NCBI RefSeq assembly: GCF_022376295.1
Contig: NZ_CP060140.1
Span: forward strand, 2,484,356 to 2,548,355
From: Nodularia sphaerocarpa UHCC 0038
GTDB lineage: Bacteria; Cyanobacteriota; Cyanobacteriia; Cyanobacteriales; Nostocaceae
Direction: 5' to 3'
DNA length: 64,000 nucleotides
Part shown: positions 37,783 to 45,123 of the stretch, piece after piece
Position numbering within the stretch: the first letter of the stretch is position 1
Layout: each line of letters begins with the position of its first letter
Made by a program: the position numbers and the translations under genes
The notes under the pieces: model-generated
Database searches by the model: none
Told to the model about the DNA's origin: nothing
What the model saw: the letters and a program-made list of their open reading frames with translations, nothing else

Positions 37783-39231
37783 TTATTTTGCGGTTTCTGA
37801 CAAGACTGAAAGAACTACAGCGTCTCCCTCTTTTAAAGGTTTACCACTACGAGCAACATAAGGTTCCCCGGCTTCCAAGCCTGATAAAATTTCTACGTTG
37901 CCATCAGCTTTGTTCCCTAAAGTAACAGCACGGGTGGTGACTTTGGTTTTACCTTCTCTGTCTGTAATTACGAAGACTTTACCATTGCGTTCCTCTGACT
38001 CGCTCTGAGCTGTTGTAGAGTCAGGAGAATTATTATTTTTTGGTTCTGTTTGAATAGCTGCTTGGGACACCACGACTCGCTGTGATGTCTGGGATTCAAA
38101 TTTGACTCTTGCTAAGAGTCCACTGCCAATTTTGTTTTCGCTATTGGGAATTACTACTTCTACTGGTATTAAACGGGCTGTAGCATCGGCAACTGGAGAG
38201 ATGCGTGTAACTCTGCCAATTAATGATTCGTTGGGGAAAGCATCTAAGCTGACTTGCACAGATTGTCCGAGTTGAATTTGCGACAGTTCTAATTCGGAAA
38301 CTTGCACTACGACTTTGACACGGCTAAAGTCGGCAATCTGCAAGACTTCATTTCCTGGTTGCAGAAGATTACCTGGTTCTGTGACTCTTTGGGTAATTAC
38401 ACCAGTTATGGGGGAAATTAAGCGGGCGTAGGTTCGGCGCTCTTTAAATTGAGCAACTAGGGCTTGTTGAGCTATGACTCTTCCTTGGGCGGCGGCGACG
38501 GCTTGCTGTTCTGTACGCACCTGGTCTTCGGATGCTCGTAGTGATTGGGCTGCTGTTTTTGCTTGGGTGCGGGCTTGTTCGGCGGTTTGTTGGGATATAG
38601 CACCGGCTCGGAATAGTTCCTGTTGGCGTTTGGAGTCGGACTGGGATTGCACTAATTCTAATCGCGCTCTTTCCACTTCGGCGCGGGCATTACTAACCTG
38701 AGTTTCGGCTCTGGCTACTTCTGATCTCCGGGCTGCTAGTTCGGCTTCTGCTTGTTTTAATGATGTTAACAGGATGGCATCATCTAATAGTCCGACGTTC
38801 TGTCCTTGTTTGACTGTATCGCCTACGTCTAAGTTTAAGGCTAATAGTCGTGCTTCTACTTGCGATCGCACTGAAACGGTACGAAATGGCGTAGTATTCC
38901 CTGTATAACTTGGTTGTACTCGTAAAAAGCCTGTGCGGGCGATCGCTACATCTACTGGTGTGGCATTTTTCCCGCGCCCTCCCTCACCACCTTGCTGAGA
39001 TTGCGCCTTAGCAGACTCCTTCGGCATCGATCCACAACTTGCCGTCAAGAGTCCCACACCTAGCAAAGAAGTAATGAATAAAATATATCTTGATAAGGGG
39101 CGATTTGCTGCTTCTGCTCTGTGTTTGGTTGCTGAAATTGAATACAATTCGGGATTAATTATCTGGTTTAAGGAGCCATTATAGCTTGGCAATTTTGCCT
39201 GTTTGTTAGGCATTTTTTTATCCAAAATCAT
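37783..39231 (-). CDS. RND efflux periplasmic adaptor lipoprotein (membrane fusion protein)
   Basis: A 482-residue adaptor. A hydrophobic segment ends in a lipobox, 'LLGVGLLTASCGS' (Cys about residue 66), suggesting a lipoprotein. Then follow the barrel-sandwich/lipoyl half ('VRSQVEARLLALNLDVGDTVKQGQNVGLLDD'), a long Ala/Glu/Gln-rich coiled coil, the second lipoyl half ('ARLISPITGVITQRVTEPGNLLQPG') and the beta-barrel and proximal domains. The N-terminus before the signal helix is unusually long (about 47 residues). ATG 39231 has AGGAG upstream; ATG 39213 is an alternative. It is the first gene of the pump operon. Confidence 0.95.
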   Translation of the reverse strand: MILDKKMPNKQAKLPSYNGSLNQIINPELYSISATKHRAEAANRPLSRYILFITSLLGVGLLTASCGSMPKESAKAQSQQGGEGGRGKNATPVDVAIARTGFLRVQPSYTGNTTPFRTVSVRSQVEARLLALNLDVGDTVKQGQNVGLLDDAILLTSLKQAEAELAARRSEVARAETQVSNARAEVERARLELVQSQSDSKRQQELFRAGAISQQTAEQARTQAKTAAQSLRASEDQVRTEQQAVAAAQGRVIAQQALVAQFKERRTYARLISPITGVITQRVTEPGNLLQPGNEVLQIADFSRVKVVVQVSELELSQIQLGQSVQVSLDAFPNESLIGRVTRISPVADATARLIPVEVVIPNSENKIGSGLLARVKFESQTSQRVVVSQAAIQTEPKNNNSPDSTTAQSESEERNGKVFVITDREGKTKVTTRAVTLGNKADGNVEILSGLEAGEPYVARSGKPLKEGDAVVLSVLSETAK

Positions 39232-39706
39232 GTGTTTTGCTCCTAAAAGGGAGTTTTTTCCGGCAACTGACTGTATATTTCCCAGTAATTTAATGTCGAT
39301 ATTACTAACCTGTCATTGGCATGGATATATAAGCTATCCGACAGCTTTTTTAGCTTTACTGTTTCGTTTCAGTCAAGAAAATATTTACCATTATGCTGCC
39401 TATGCAAAAGCAAATATTTTTTAGCACCTGAGAGAATTATGACCTAAGTATAAATATTTGCCCATGATCTAGTTTTTGCTTCCAGATTAATTCATCTAAA
39501 ATAGCCATTTCTCCGAATTTTTTAGATTTTTGGTGGTAACTTGATTAATATTTAATTATGAAATCTTATTTTACATAAATATACATAATGTTGCAAATCA
39601 ACGGGTATTTCTGGCTGTTTATTAAAAATATTAACTAAAAATTGCGTTTTGTCACCATGTATTATATAGATAATGCCAATTTTTGCTGAGGCGAGGACAA
39701 TTAAGA
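39232..39706. other. Divergent gap between efflux adaptor and bilin-lyase-like gene
   Basis: AT-rich, with no open frame of note. It must hold the divergent promoters of the pump operon and the lyase-like gene. I see no terminator or clear repeat. Confidence 0.5.
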
Positions 39707-40249
39707 GTGACATCACCGCTAAAACTTGCACAAACCGTTGACGAATCCCAGATTGCCGAGTTTTTCCAAGAATCAGTTGGTCAGTGGCGCTCTGAAAGAC
39801 GCTACTATACTTTGCCAGAGGGTGAAACCAAGGAAATGGAGAGTTTGATCACTATCCGGTTTTTAGAACCAGGATGTGATAAATTGCAAAATCTGGGTCA
39901 GATGCACGATTTGCCAAATTCCGTGAGTTTAATTTGTGGTGCGGAAGTCACCTGGGATAGTACAGATGTCCTAAAAGCCAGAAAGGAGTCTCAAGGTTCC
40001 ACATTATTTGGAGTTTTGGGAAATATTTTATATCGCGACCGAGGTTTTGCCACATCCAAGCCTGTAACCGCCAAATATTATTTCCCCAACCCTAAAACAC
40101 TATGTTTGCGAACTGAGTACAACGGCTCGGTATTTGAGGAGGAATTAAAACTTATTGGTAGCAAATATCGCACCAGACAGACAATTATTTCTCGCGCTGG
40201 TGAGCAATTAATGATTGGTCAATATTTGGAAAAAAGAATCGAAGCTTAG
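39707..40249 (+). CDS. CpeS/CpcS-family phycobiliprotein lyase-like protein
   Basis: A 180-residue lipocalin-like protein. 'IAEFFQESVGQWRSERRYYTL' is the N-terminal helix-strand with the W-x-S-x-R-x-x-Y pattern of the CpcS/CpeS family, and strands such as 'TAKYYFPNPKTLCLRTEYNGSVFEEELKLI' and 'YRTRQTIISRAGEQLMIGQYLEKRI' match its C-terminal half. These lyases attach phycocyanobilin to Cys84-type sites of phycobiliproteins; which subunit this one serves, or whether it is only a paralogue, is unknown. I start it at GTG 39707, which follows GAGGACAA; the frame continues to TTG 39683. Confidence 0.82.
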   Translation: MTSPLKLAQTVDESQIAEFFQESVGQWRSERRYYTLPEGETKEMESLITIRFLEPGCDKLQNLGQMHDLPNSVSLICGAEVTWDSTDVLKARKESQGSTLFGVLGNILYRDRGFATSKPVTAKYYFPNPKTLCLRTEYNGSVFEEELKLIGSKYRTRQTIISRAGEQLMIGQYLEKRIEA

Positions 40250-40325
40250 TTAGGTGAAAAAACCTTTCACTTGGTTATGGTGGGTTACGCTGTCGCTAAC
40301 CCACCCTACAATTTTTCGGAAATCC
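40250..40325. repeat. Palindromic repeat between convergent genes
   Basis: GGTGGGTTA and TAACCCACC arms, separated by about nine bases, lie near 40279-40305. The same type of element occurs at 30891-30916. It may act as a terminator for the convergent genes but lacks a clear T-run. Confidence 0.6.
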
Positions 40326-41996
40326 CTAACGCTGACGCTTGAATTTCAGGACACCCATTGAAGCAATTGCTACTAACCCCAGGATAGATCCTGGCTCAGG
40401 AACAGATTGGGACTGAATAGAGAACATTGTTGTCGTACCACTGACTTCATTAGCCGCAACCAATAATGGTTGACCATTGGGGCTATTGGCGGCGGAAATG
40501 AAGAGTAAACCTTCTGTACCTAAATCTCCAGCAGCTGTCAAGGTTGACTCCGCCATGAAGTCGCGGTTGTTAATGTAGTTTACAAAGACAGGATTCGCAG
40601 GATCAGTGACATCGTAGGTCATAATACCCCCAACTCGTTCCAATCCGATGAATGCATAAAAACGTCCGTTAATTTCGGCAATCTTTACGTCTTCTGGTTC
40701 GGGGCCTTTGTCATCACTACGGGTATCAAAGGTGCTTTCTACATGGTTAGAGTTGAAGAAATCAGGAAAGCGTTGAGCGATGATCTGCTCAAAATTATCA
40801 GCACTGTCGTAAACTTGGTTGAGTGTTTTAGCCGCTTCATCCCACTCCCAAATGGAGAAGGAACGCCCACCAAAAGCATATATTTCCTCAAACAGACCAT
40901 CGCCATTTGAATCGCCCAGAGTATTAGTGACTGTTAGACGACCTAAATTCTCAGGTAGTTTTAACTCATCGGCGTTGGGGAACACGTTGGGGTCGAGCTG
41001 ATAACTATTATTACCCAATCGCACCTCTTCGCTAAAACCGTCGTAATCACGAGTATCGCCTTCGTTGGCTGTGACAATGTAGGTTTTGCCATTGACTGTG
41101 TAGGAAGTAATACCATCGGGTTGGTATATACCCAAAACAGGCCAGTTAGCAATGTTAATAGCGTCATCGCGATCGCTCGCATCAAATCCATTTCCTGGCA
41201 GGCTATAATCCTTGAAGCCCAAAGGAAGAATGTTGGTAAATTGATTGTTAATCAGATCCAGGACTGCGATCGCATTATTCTCTTGCAACGCTACCCAAGC
41301 CGTATTAGAATCTGGAGAAACTGTGATGTACTCAGGCTCTAAATCCTGTGCCACCGTGGCATTCGGCCCAAAAATGCGGACTCCAGCATTCCGTAGCTGA
41401 TCAATCTGGCTATTAAACTGGGTAAATCCAGCAGTAATCACATTGGAATTCGACAGATTAGAGAAATTTAAATCAATGATACTAACCGAGCCTTCAGGGT
41501 CGATGGTATAATCATTGTTCGGCTCCCCTTCATTAGCCACTAACAAGCGGGTTCCATCGGGTGTGAAAGTCAGCATATCAGGCAGCGCTCCCACGGTGAC
41601 ATTACCGAGGAAATTACCATCAGCGTTAAAAAATAACGCCTTGCCTAAATCTTGGGTAACAGGTGCTTCCACAGCTGCTGCTAAGATGCCATTATTAAAC
41701 GCGACGCTGTTAGCATTACCACCAGCGAAGTAATTATTGATGTCAATATTAAACAGCAACAATGGATTTGTTGGGTCGCTAATGCCTATGACATCAATGG
41801 TTTTAGCTGCTGCATTCACCACAAACAGCCGTTGACTTACCGGGTCATAAGTCGGAATTTCAGCAGCACTATTATCGAAAATTCCTGTGCTATAAGTACC
41901 GATAGGTGTGAGCGAAATTGCCTCTGCTGGATTCGCCATTATTCCCAACAAAAAAGCGGATGGAGCAATGAAGGCAATAAGCTTTTGGATGATCAT
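40326..41996 (-). CDS. Secreted choice-of-anchor I protein with PEP-CTERM signal
   Basis: A 556-residue exported protein. A signal peptide (MIIQKLIAFIAPSAFLLGIM, cleavage near 'AEA') is followed by a YncE-like seven-blade propeller ('FTPDGTRLLVANEGEPNNDY', 'ITVSPDSNTAWVALQENNAIAV', 'YIVTANEGDTRDYDGFSEE'), typical of the choice-of-anchor I family. The C-terminus 'SVPEPGSILGLVAIASMGVLKFKRQR' is a PEP-CTERM sorting signal: VPEP motif, one hydrophobic span and a basic tail. Relatives are sometimes annotated as alkaline phosphatases or phytase-like proteins, but no catalytic residues can be assigned here. An upstream Pho-box-like array suggests phosphate control. Confidence 0.88.
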   Translation of the reverse strand: MIIQKLIAFIAPSAFLLGIMANPAEAISLTPIGTYSTGIFDNSAAEIPTYDPVSQRLFVVNAAAKTIDVIGISDPTNPLLLFNIDINNYFAGGNANSVAFNNGILAAAVEAPVTQDLGKALFFNADGNFLGNVTVGALPDMLTFTPDGTRLLVANEGEPNNDYTIDPEGSVSIIDLNFSNLSNSNVITAGFTQFNSQIDQLRNAGVRIFGPNATVAQDLEPEYITVSPDSNTAWVALQENNAIAVLDLINNQFTNILPLGFKDYSLPGNGFDASDRDDAINIANWPVLGIYQPDGITSYTVNGKTYIVTANEGDTRDYDGFSEEVRLGNNSYQLDPNVFPNADELKLPENLGRLTVTNTLGDSNGDGLFEEIYAFGGRSFSIWEWDEAAKTLNQVYDSADNFEQIIAQRFPDFFNSNHVESTFDTRSDDKGPEPEDVKIAEINGRFYAFIGLERVGGIMTYDVTDPANPVFVNYINNRDFMAESTLTAAGDLGTEGLLFISAANSPNGQPLLVAANEVSGTTTMFSIQSQSVPEPGSILGLVAIASMGVLKFKRQR

Positions 41997-42511
41997 GATC
42001 TCAAGAAATAATTGAATGCTTGGCTTGAAGAATCTCGGTCAAATGCGGTCTATCCCTAACCGCAAATCCAACGCATGAAAAAACGCCCACTTAGCTGCTA
42101 TGCAGCCATGCGGGGTTATTCGTAAATTTTTGTCAAAAAATTACATCTACCGGAAGTGATGACGCAGGATAGAGAATTTCCCAAAAATCAGGTATATTTG
42201 CAAAATATCTGTTAAAGGTTAAGTAAAATTCAACTTTAGGTTAAGTAAAGGTAAAAAAAACCTATTTTTATAGCGATTCCCACCTCAATAACCACAGATG
42301 AACACAGATAATTTGTTATAAGTAAGTGGGCGAGAATAAATCAAAGTACATTAAGTAATGTAAAAAATATTGAGATTAGTTCGTAGTGAGGGCTACCCTA
42401 CGGGAACGCTGCGCGAACAGCCCTCAAATAAGGACTAAAGTCCTGACTACAAACCTTGAATTATTCCTCTACAAGATTTTTGGTTAAATCATATTGAAAT
42501 TCGGTCGATGT
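41997..42511. other. Gap between flv1 and the choice-of-anchor I gene
   Basis: Apart from the Pho-box array, the gap holds a dispersed repeat at about 42380-42456. This includes GGGAACGCTGCGCGAAC and the palindrome AGGACTAAAGTCCT; its last 24 bases match 34216-34239 in inverted orientation. No gene is seen. Confidence 0.6.
42216..42256 (-). promoter_or_regulatory. Predicted Pho box, four half-sites at 11-bp spacing
   Basis: On the minus strand the 8-mer CTTAACCT occurs exactly twice (complements at 42216-42223 and 42238-42245), with degenerate copies GTTGAATT (42227-42234) and TTTTACCT (42249-42256). All four start exactly 11 bp apart, as expected for tandem PhoB/SphR dimers. The array lies about 220-260 bp upstream of the choice-of-anchor I gene, the only gene it faces. 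Confidence 0.7.
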
Positions 42512-44224
42512 CTAATAATGACTTCCGGTTTTTCTTTGATGGACAGCTGTCACACCATCTTTATTTAAAACTTTGCCATTATCTACTGTGGCATAAACTA
42601 GCCAATGGTCTGCCGATTCTAACCGACCTTGTACGGAGCATTCCAAATATGCCAAAGCATCAGCGAGAATTGGAGAACTACTTTCAGTTTCTTCCACAGG
42701 GATATCACCAAATCGGTCTTGTCCTGGGGCAAAAGGTTTGAGAAAATGTTTCATTAAGCCTATATGCTTTCCTTCTGGGAGAATGTTGAGGACAAATTTA
42801 TTTCCTGAGTGCATGAGGGTTTCTAAAGCCCGGTCTTTAGCCACAGCTATGGTTAAACCAGGAGGATTAAAACTGGCTTGAGATACCCAGGAGGCTAACA
42901 TGGCGCTGGATATATCCCCTTCTTTGGCTGTAACGACGCAAAGAGAACCGACGATGCGCCCGACTGCTTGTTCTACATTTGTGGCTGGTTGGCTGGGAAC
43001 ACGCACTTTTTTGGATTTTTTCAAGGCTTGGGCAAAATCGGTTCCGGCTTCTTCACACAATTGTAAGGTGACATCATTGGGTTTGAATTTGACCCGAATG
43101 GCATCAAAACCGAATCTGTAACCCGCGTCTTTGAGTTTGTTTTCAATTAAATCAACGGCTTCACCACTCCAGCCAAAGGAACCAAATACACCAGCAAGTT
43201 TATTGTTTGTGGCGGTGGAGAGGACAATTCCCAATGCTGTTTGTACTGGTGTGGGTGCGTGACCGCCCAGGGTAGGTGAACCGATGACGAAACCAGCAGA
43301 TTTTTCCACAGCAGCGCGGATTTCTTCGGGTTCTGTAAATTCACAGTTAATTGATTCGACTGCTACGCCAGCTTTAGTAATACCACGAGCGATCGCCTGT
43401 GCCAATGTAGCAGTATTTCCATAAGCTGAAGCATAAATCATCGCCACTGTCAAGTCAGAAGATGCTTGTTGTTGAAGCCATTGGCGATAAGCTTTAGTCA
43501 GTTCGATTAAGCCATAACGGACTATGGGGCCATGTCCAGTGGCGTACATTCTTGTAGGTAAATCAGCCAGTTTATCTAATGCTGTTTCCACTTGACGCGC
43601 GTGGGGAGCCATCAGACAATCAAAATAATAGCGTCTGTCTTCGTTGATTGTCTCCCAGCCTTCATCAAATACCTGATCACCACAAATATGCGCCCCAAAT
43701 AGCTTATCTGAGTAAAGAATTTCTGTTTGTGGGTCATAAGTGCATATCTGGTCTGCATAACGGGGGTTAGGGGTGGGAATGAATTGTAAATCATGTCCTT
43801 TACCTAAATTCAGGGTTTCTTCCCCCCGCATCACAATAATTGGTAAATCCTGATTTTCTAAAGCACCGCGTAAATTTTTAGCCCCAGGATTAGAACAGAC
43901 AAAGGTAATCTGTGGTGCTAGTTCTAATAAAGCTTTGATGGTGGCGGCGCGGTTGGGATTAATATGACCTAGAATTACATAATCAATGGTGGTTAAATCC
44001 ATCCGTTGCTGCAAAGCTTCCAGGTAAATTTGCGTAAATGTTTCTCCTGGAGGGTCAATCAGAGCGATTTTATCGCCTTGAATTTTATAAGAATTGGCAG
44101 TTGTACCCTTGGCTAGGGCATATTCAATTTCAAATCTCAGTCTTGACCAACTGCGCGATCGCATGACTGTGGTATCTGTACCAATGGGAAGAACTTGAAC
44201 ATCACGGGGTTTGTTTTCTGACAT
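42512..44224 (-). CDS. flv1: Flavodiiron protein Flv1-type (non-canonical diiron site)
   Basis: The 570-residue protein has the cyanobacterial three-domain plan: metallo-beta-lactamase-like (about 1-245), flavodoxin-like (about 258-400, 'YASAYGNTATLAQAIARGI') and flavin-reductase-like (about 425-570, 'DISSAMLASWVSQASFNPPGL'). The first metal motif, normally H-x-E-x-D-H, reads 'LGHINPNRAAT', so the acidic and second His ligands are lost. This is characteristic of Flv1 and Flv2. Flv1 works with Flv3 to reduce O2 to water downstream of photosystem I. The neighbouring gene is Flv3-like, so I call it flv1; flv2 is the alternative. Confidence 0.85.
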   Translation of the reverse strand: MSENKPRDVQVLPIGTDTTVMRSRSWSRLRFEIEYALAKGTTANSYKIQGDKIALIDPPGETFTQIYLEALQQRMDLTTIDYVILGHINPNRAATIKALLELAPQITFVCSNPGAKNLRGALENQDLPIIVMRGEETLNLGKGHDLQFIPTPNPRYADQICTYDPQTEILYSDKLFGAHICGDQVFDEGWETINEDRRYYFDCLMAPHARQVETALDKLADLPTRMYATGHGPIVRYGLIELTKAYRQWLQQQASSDLTVAMIYASAYGNTATLAQAIARGITKAGVAVESINCEFTEPEEIRAAVEKSAGFVIGSPTLGGHAPTPVQTALGIVLSTATNNKLAGVFGSFGWSGEAVDLIENKLKDAGYRFGFDAIRVKFKPNDVTLQLCEEAGTDFAQALKKSKKVRVPSQPATNVEQAVGRIVGSLCVVTAKEGDISSAMLASWVSQASFNPPGLTIAVAKDRALETLMHSGNKFVLNILPEGKHIGLMKHFLKPFAPGQDRFGDIPVEETESSSPILADALAYLECSVQGRLESADHWLVYATVDNGKVLNKDGVTAVHQRKTGSHY

Positions 44225-44327
44225 AGCTTTTGTTTCTTATTTCTAATTTCTAATTTCTAATAATTCTTGTCCCCCTCTTCATTCTTGTCCCCCTCCTCGC
44301 TTGCGGGGAGGGGTTAGGGGTGGGGTG

Positions 44328-44714
44328 TTATTCCAACCAACGCGCAATTTCTCCTAAAACACTCTCTATCCTTAACAAAATATCCTCATTATTAAACCTC
44401 ATCACCCGCAAACCCAAAGATTCTAAAAACTCTTGTCGAATAGCATCTTCTACTTGAGTGTAATTATGAACCTCTCCATCCACCTCAATCACTAATTTGA
44501 TTTCGTGGCAATAAAAGTCAACTATAAATCTATCAATAACCTGCTGACGACGAAATTTAAAACCTCCCAGTTGCTTATTTTTTAATCTTTGCCAAAGTAC
44601 CTTTTCTGACAATGTGGGTTCAGTCCGCATCTGTCTGGCAAAAGGTTTGAGTTGTTTCCAGAGGTCTGGTGGGCTTTGCCAAGAGACCCCACCCCCTAGC
44701 CCCCTCCGGTGCAA
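44328..44714 (-). CDS. DUF559 domain protein (PD-(D/E)xK endonuclease-like)
   Basis: Up to 128 residues. The core 'TLSEKVLWQRLKNKQLGGFKFRRQQVIDRFIVDFYC', then 'KLVIEVDGEVHNYTQ' and 'LRVMRFNNEDILLRIESVL', matches DUF559, a Vsr/restriction-like nuclease fold; D in 'IVDFYC' and E-x-D in 'IEVDGE' are the likely metal ligands. The substrate is unknown. The start is uncertain: TTG 44714 lies in repeat-derived sequence, and ATG 44630 (MRTEPTLSEK) would give 100 residues. The stop codon lies inside a 42-bp repeat. It separates flv3 from flv1, so it was probably inserted into that cluster. Confidence 0.8.
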   Translation of the reverse strand: MHRRGLGGGVSWQSPPDLWKQLKPFARQMRTEPTLSEKVLWQRLKNKQLGGFKFRRQQVIDRFIVDFYCHEIKLVIEVDGEVHNYTQVEDAIRQEFLESLGLRVMRFNNEDILLRIESVLGEIARWLE

Positions 44715-44910
44715 GCGAGGAGGGGGGACCGGAGTTGTTTGACTCTGTAAGTGTGGAGGGGGGATTGGAGTTGTTTGACTGTGTAAGCGAGGAGGGGGGA
44801 TTGGAGTTGTTTGACTCTATAAGCGAGGAGGGGGGACAGGAATAATTTAACTCTATAAGCGAGGAGGGGGGACAGGAATTAGGATTACTGGTAATGTGAT
44901 TATTTTTCAT
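44700..44910 (-). repeat. Tandem 36-bp repeat upstream of the DUF559 gene
   Basis: About five units containing AAGCGAGGAGGGGGGA and a TTGTTTGACTCT-type spacer lie at about 44711-44880. They are multiples of three, so one frame (44620-44910, minus) reads as a 12-residue repeat, 'PPSSLTQSNNSN'. That frame overlaps the DUF559 frame. I regard it as a repeat by-product rather than a gene. Confidence 0.75.
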
Positions 44911-45123
44911 TATTTTATATTGTTATTTAAGTATATTCACGGCTATAATTCGGTTGAATATAGATTGATAACTTATACTTTGGAAAAAAAATCATGCTTA
45001 GGACTAATTTTCAGAAAATGGGGGGATAGGATTTAAACGGAAATCCAGTTCCCCTCCTCGCTTGCGGGGAGGGGTTAGGGGTGGGGTGTTATGGCAGAAA
45101 AAAGCAATTTCCCCCCGGCTCTG
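44911..45123. other. AT-rich gap inside the flv3-flv1 interval
   Basis: AT-rich sequence without a gene, then the right-hand copy of the 42-bp direct repeat just before the flv3 stop. Confidence 0.5.

Larger units (their letters stand above)
44290..45092. repeat. 42-bp perfect direct repeat bracketing the DUF559 gene
   Basis: Identical 42-bp copies at 44290-44331 and 45051-45092, beginning CCCCTCCTCGCTTGCGGGGA and ending GGGGTGTTAT. Each contains the palindrome CCCCTCCTCGCTTGCGGGGAGGGG in part. The left copy includes the DUF559 stop codon. The repeats enclose the DUF559 gene and the 36-bp tandem repeats and lie between flv1 and flv3. Confidence 0.9.

Noticed and set aside
34370..39231. Complete tripartite efflux operon including an outer-membrane channel
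   Set aside because: Only adaptor and permease are present; no TolC-like gene lies nearby.
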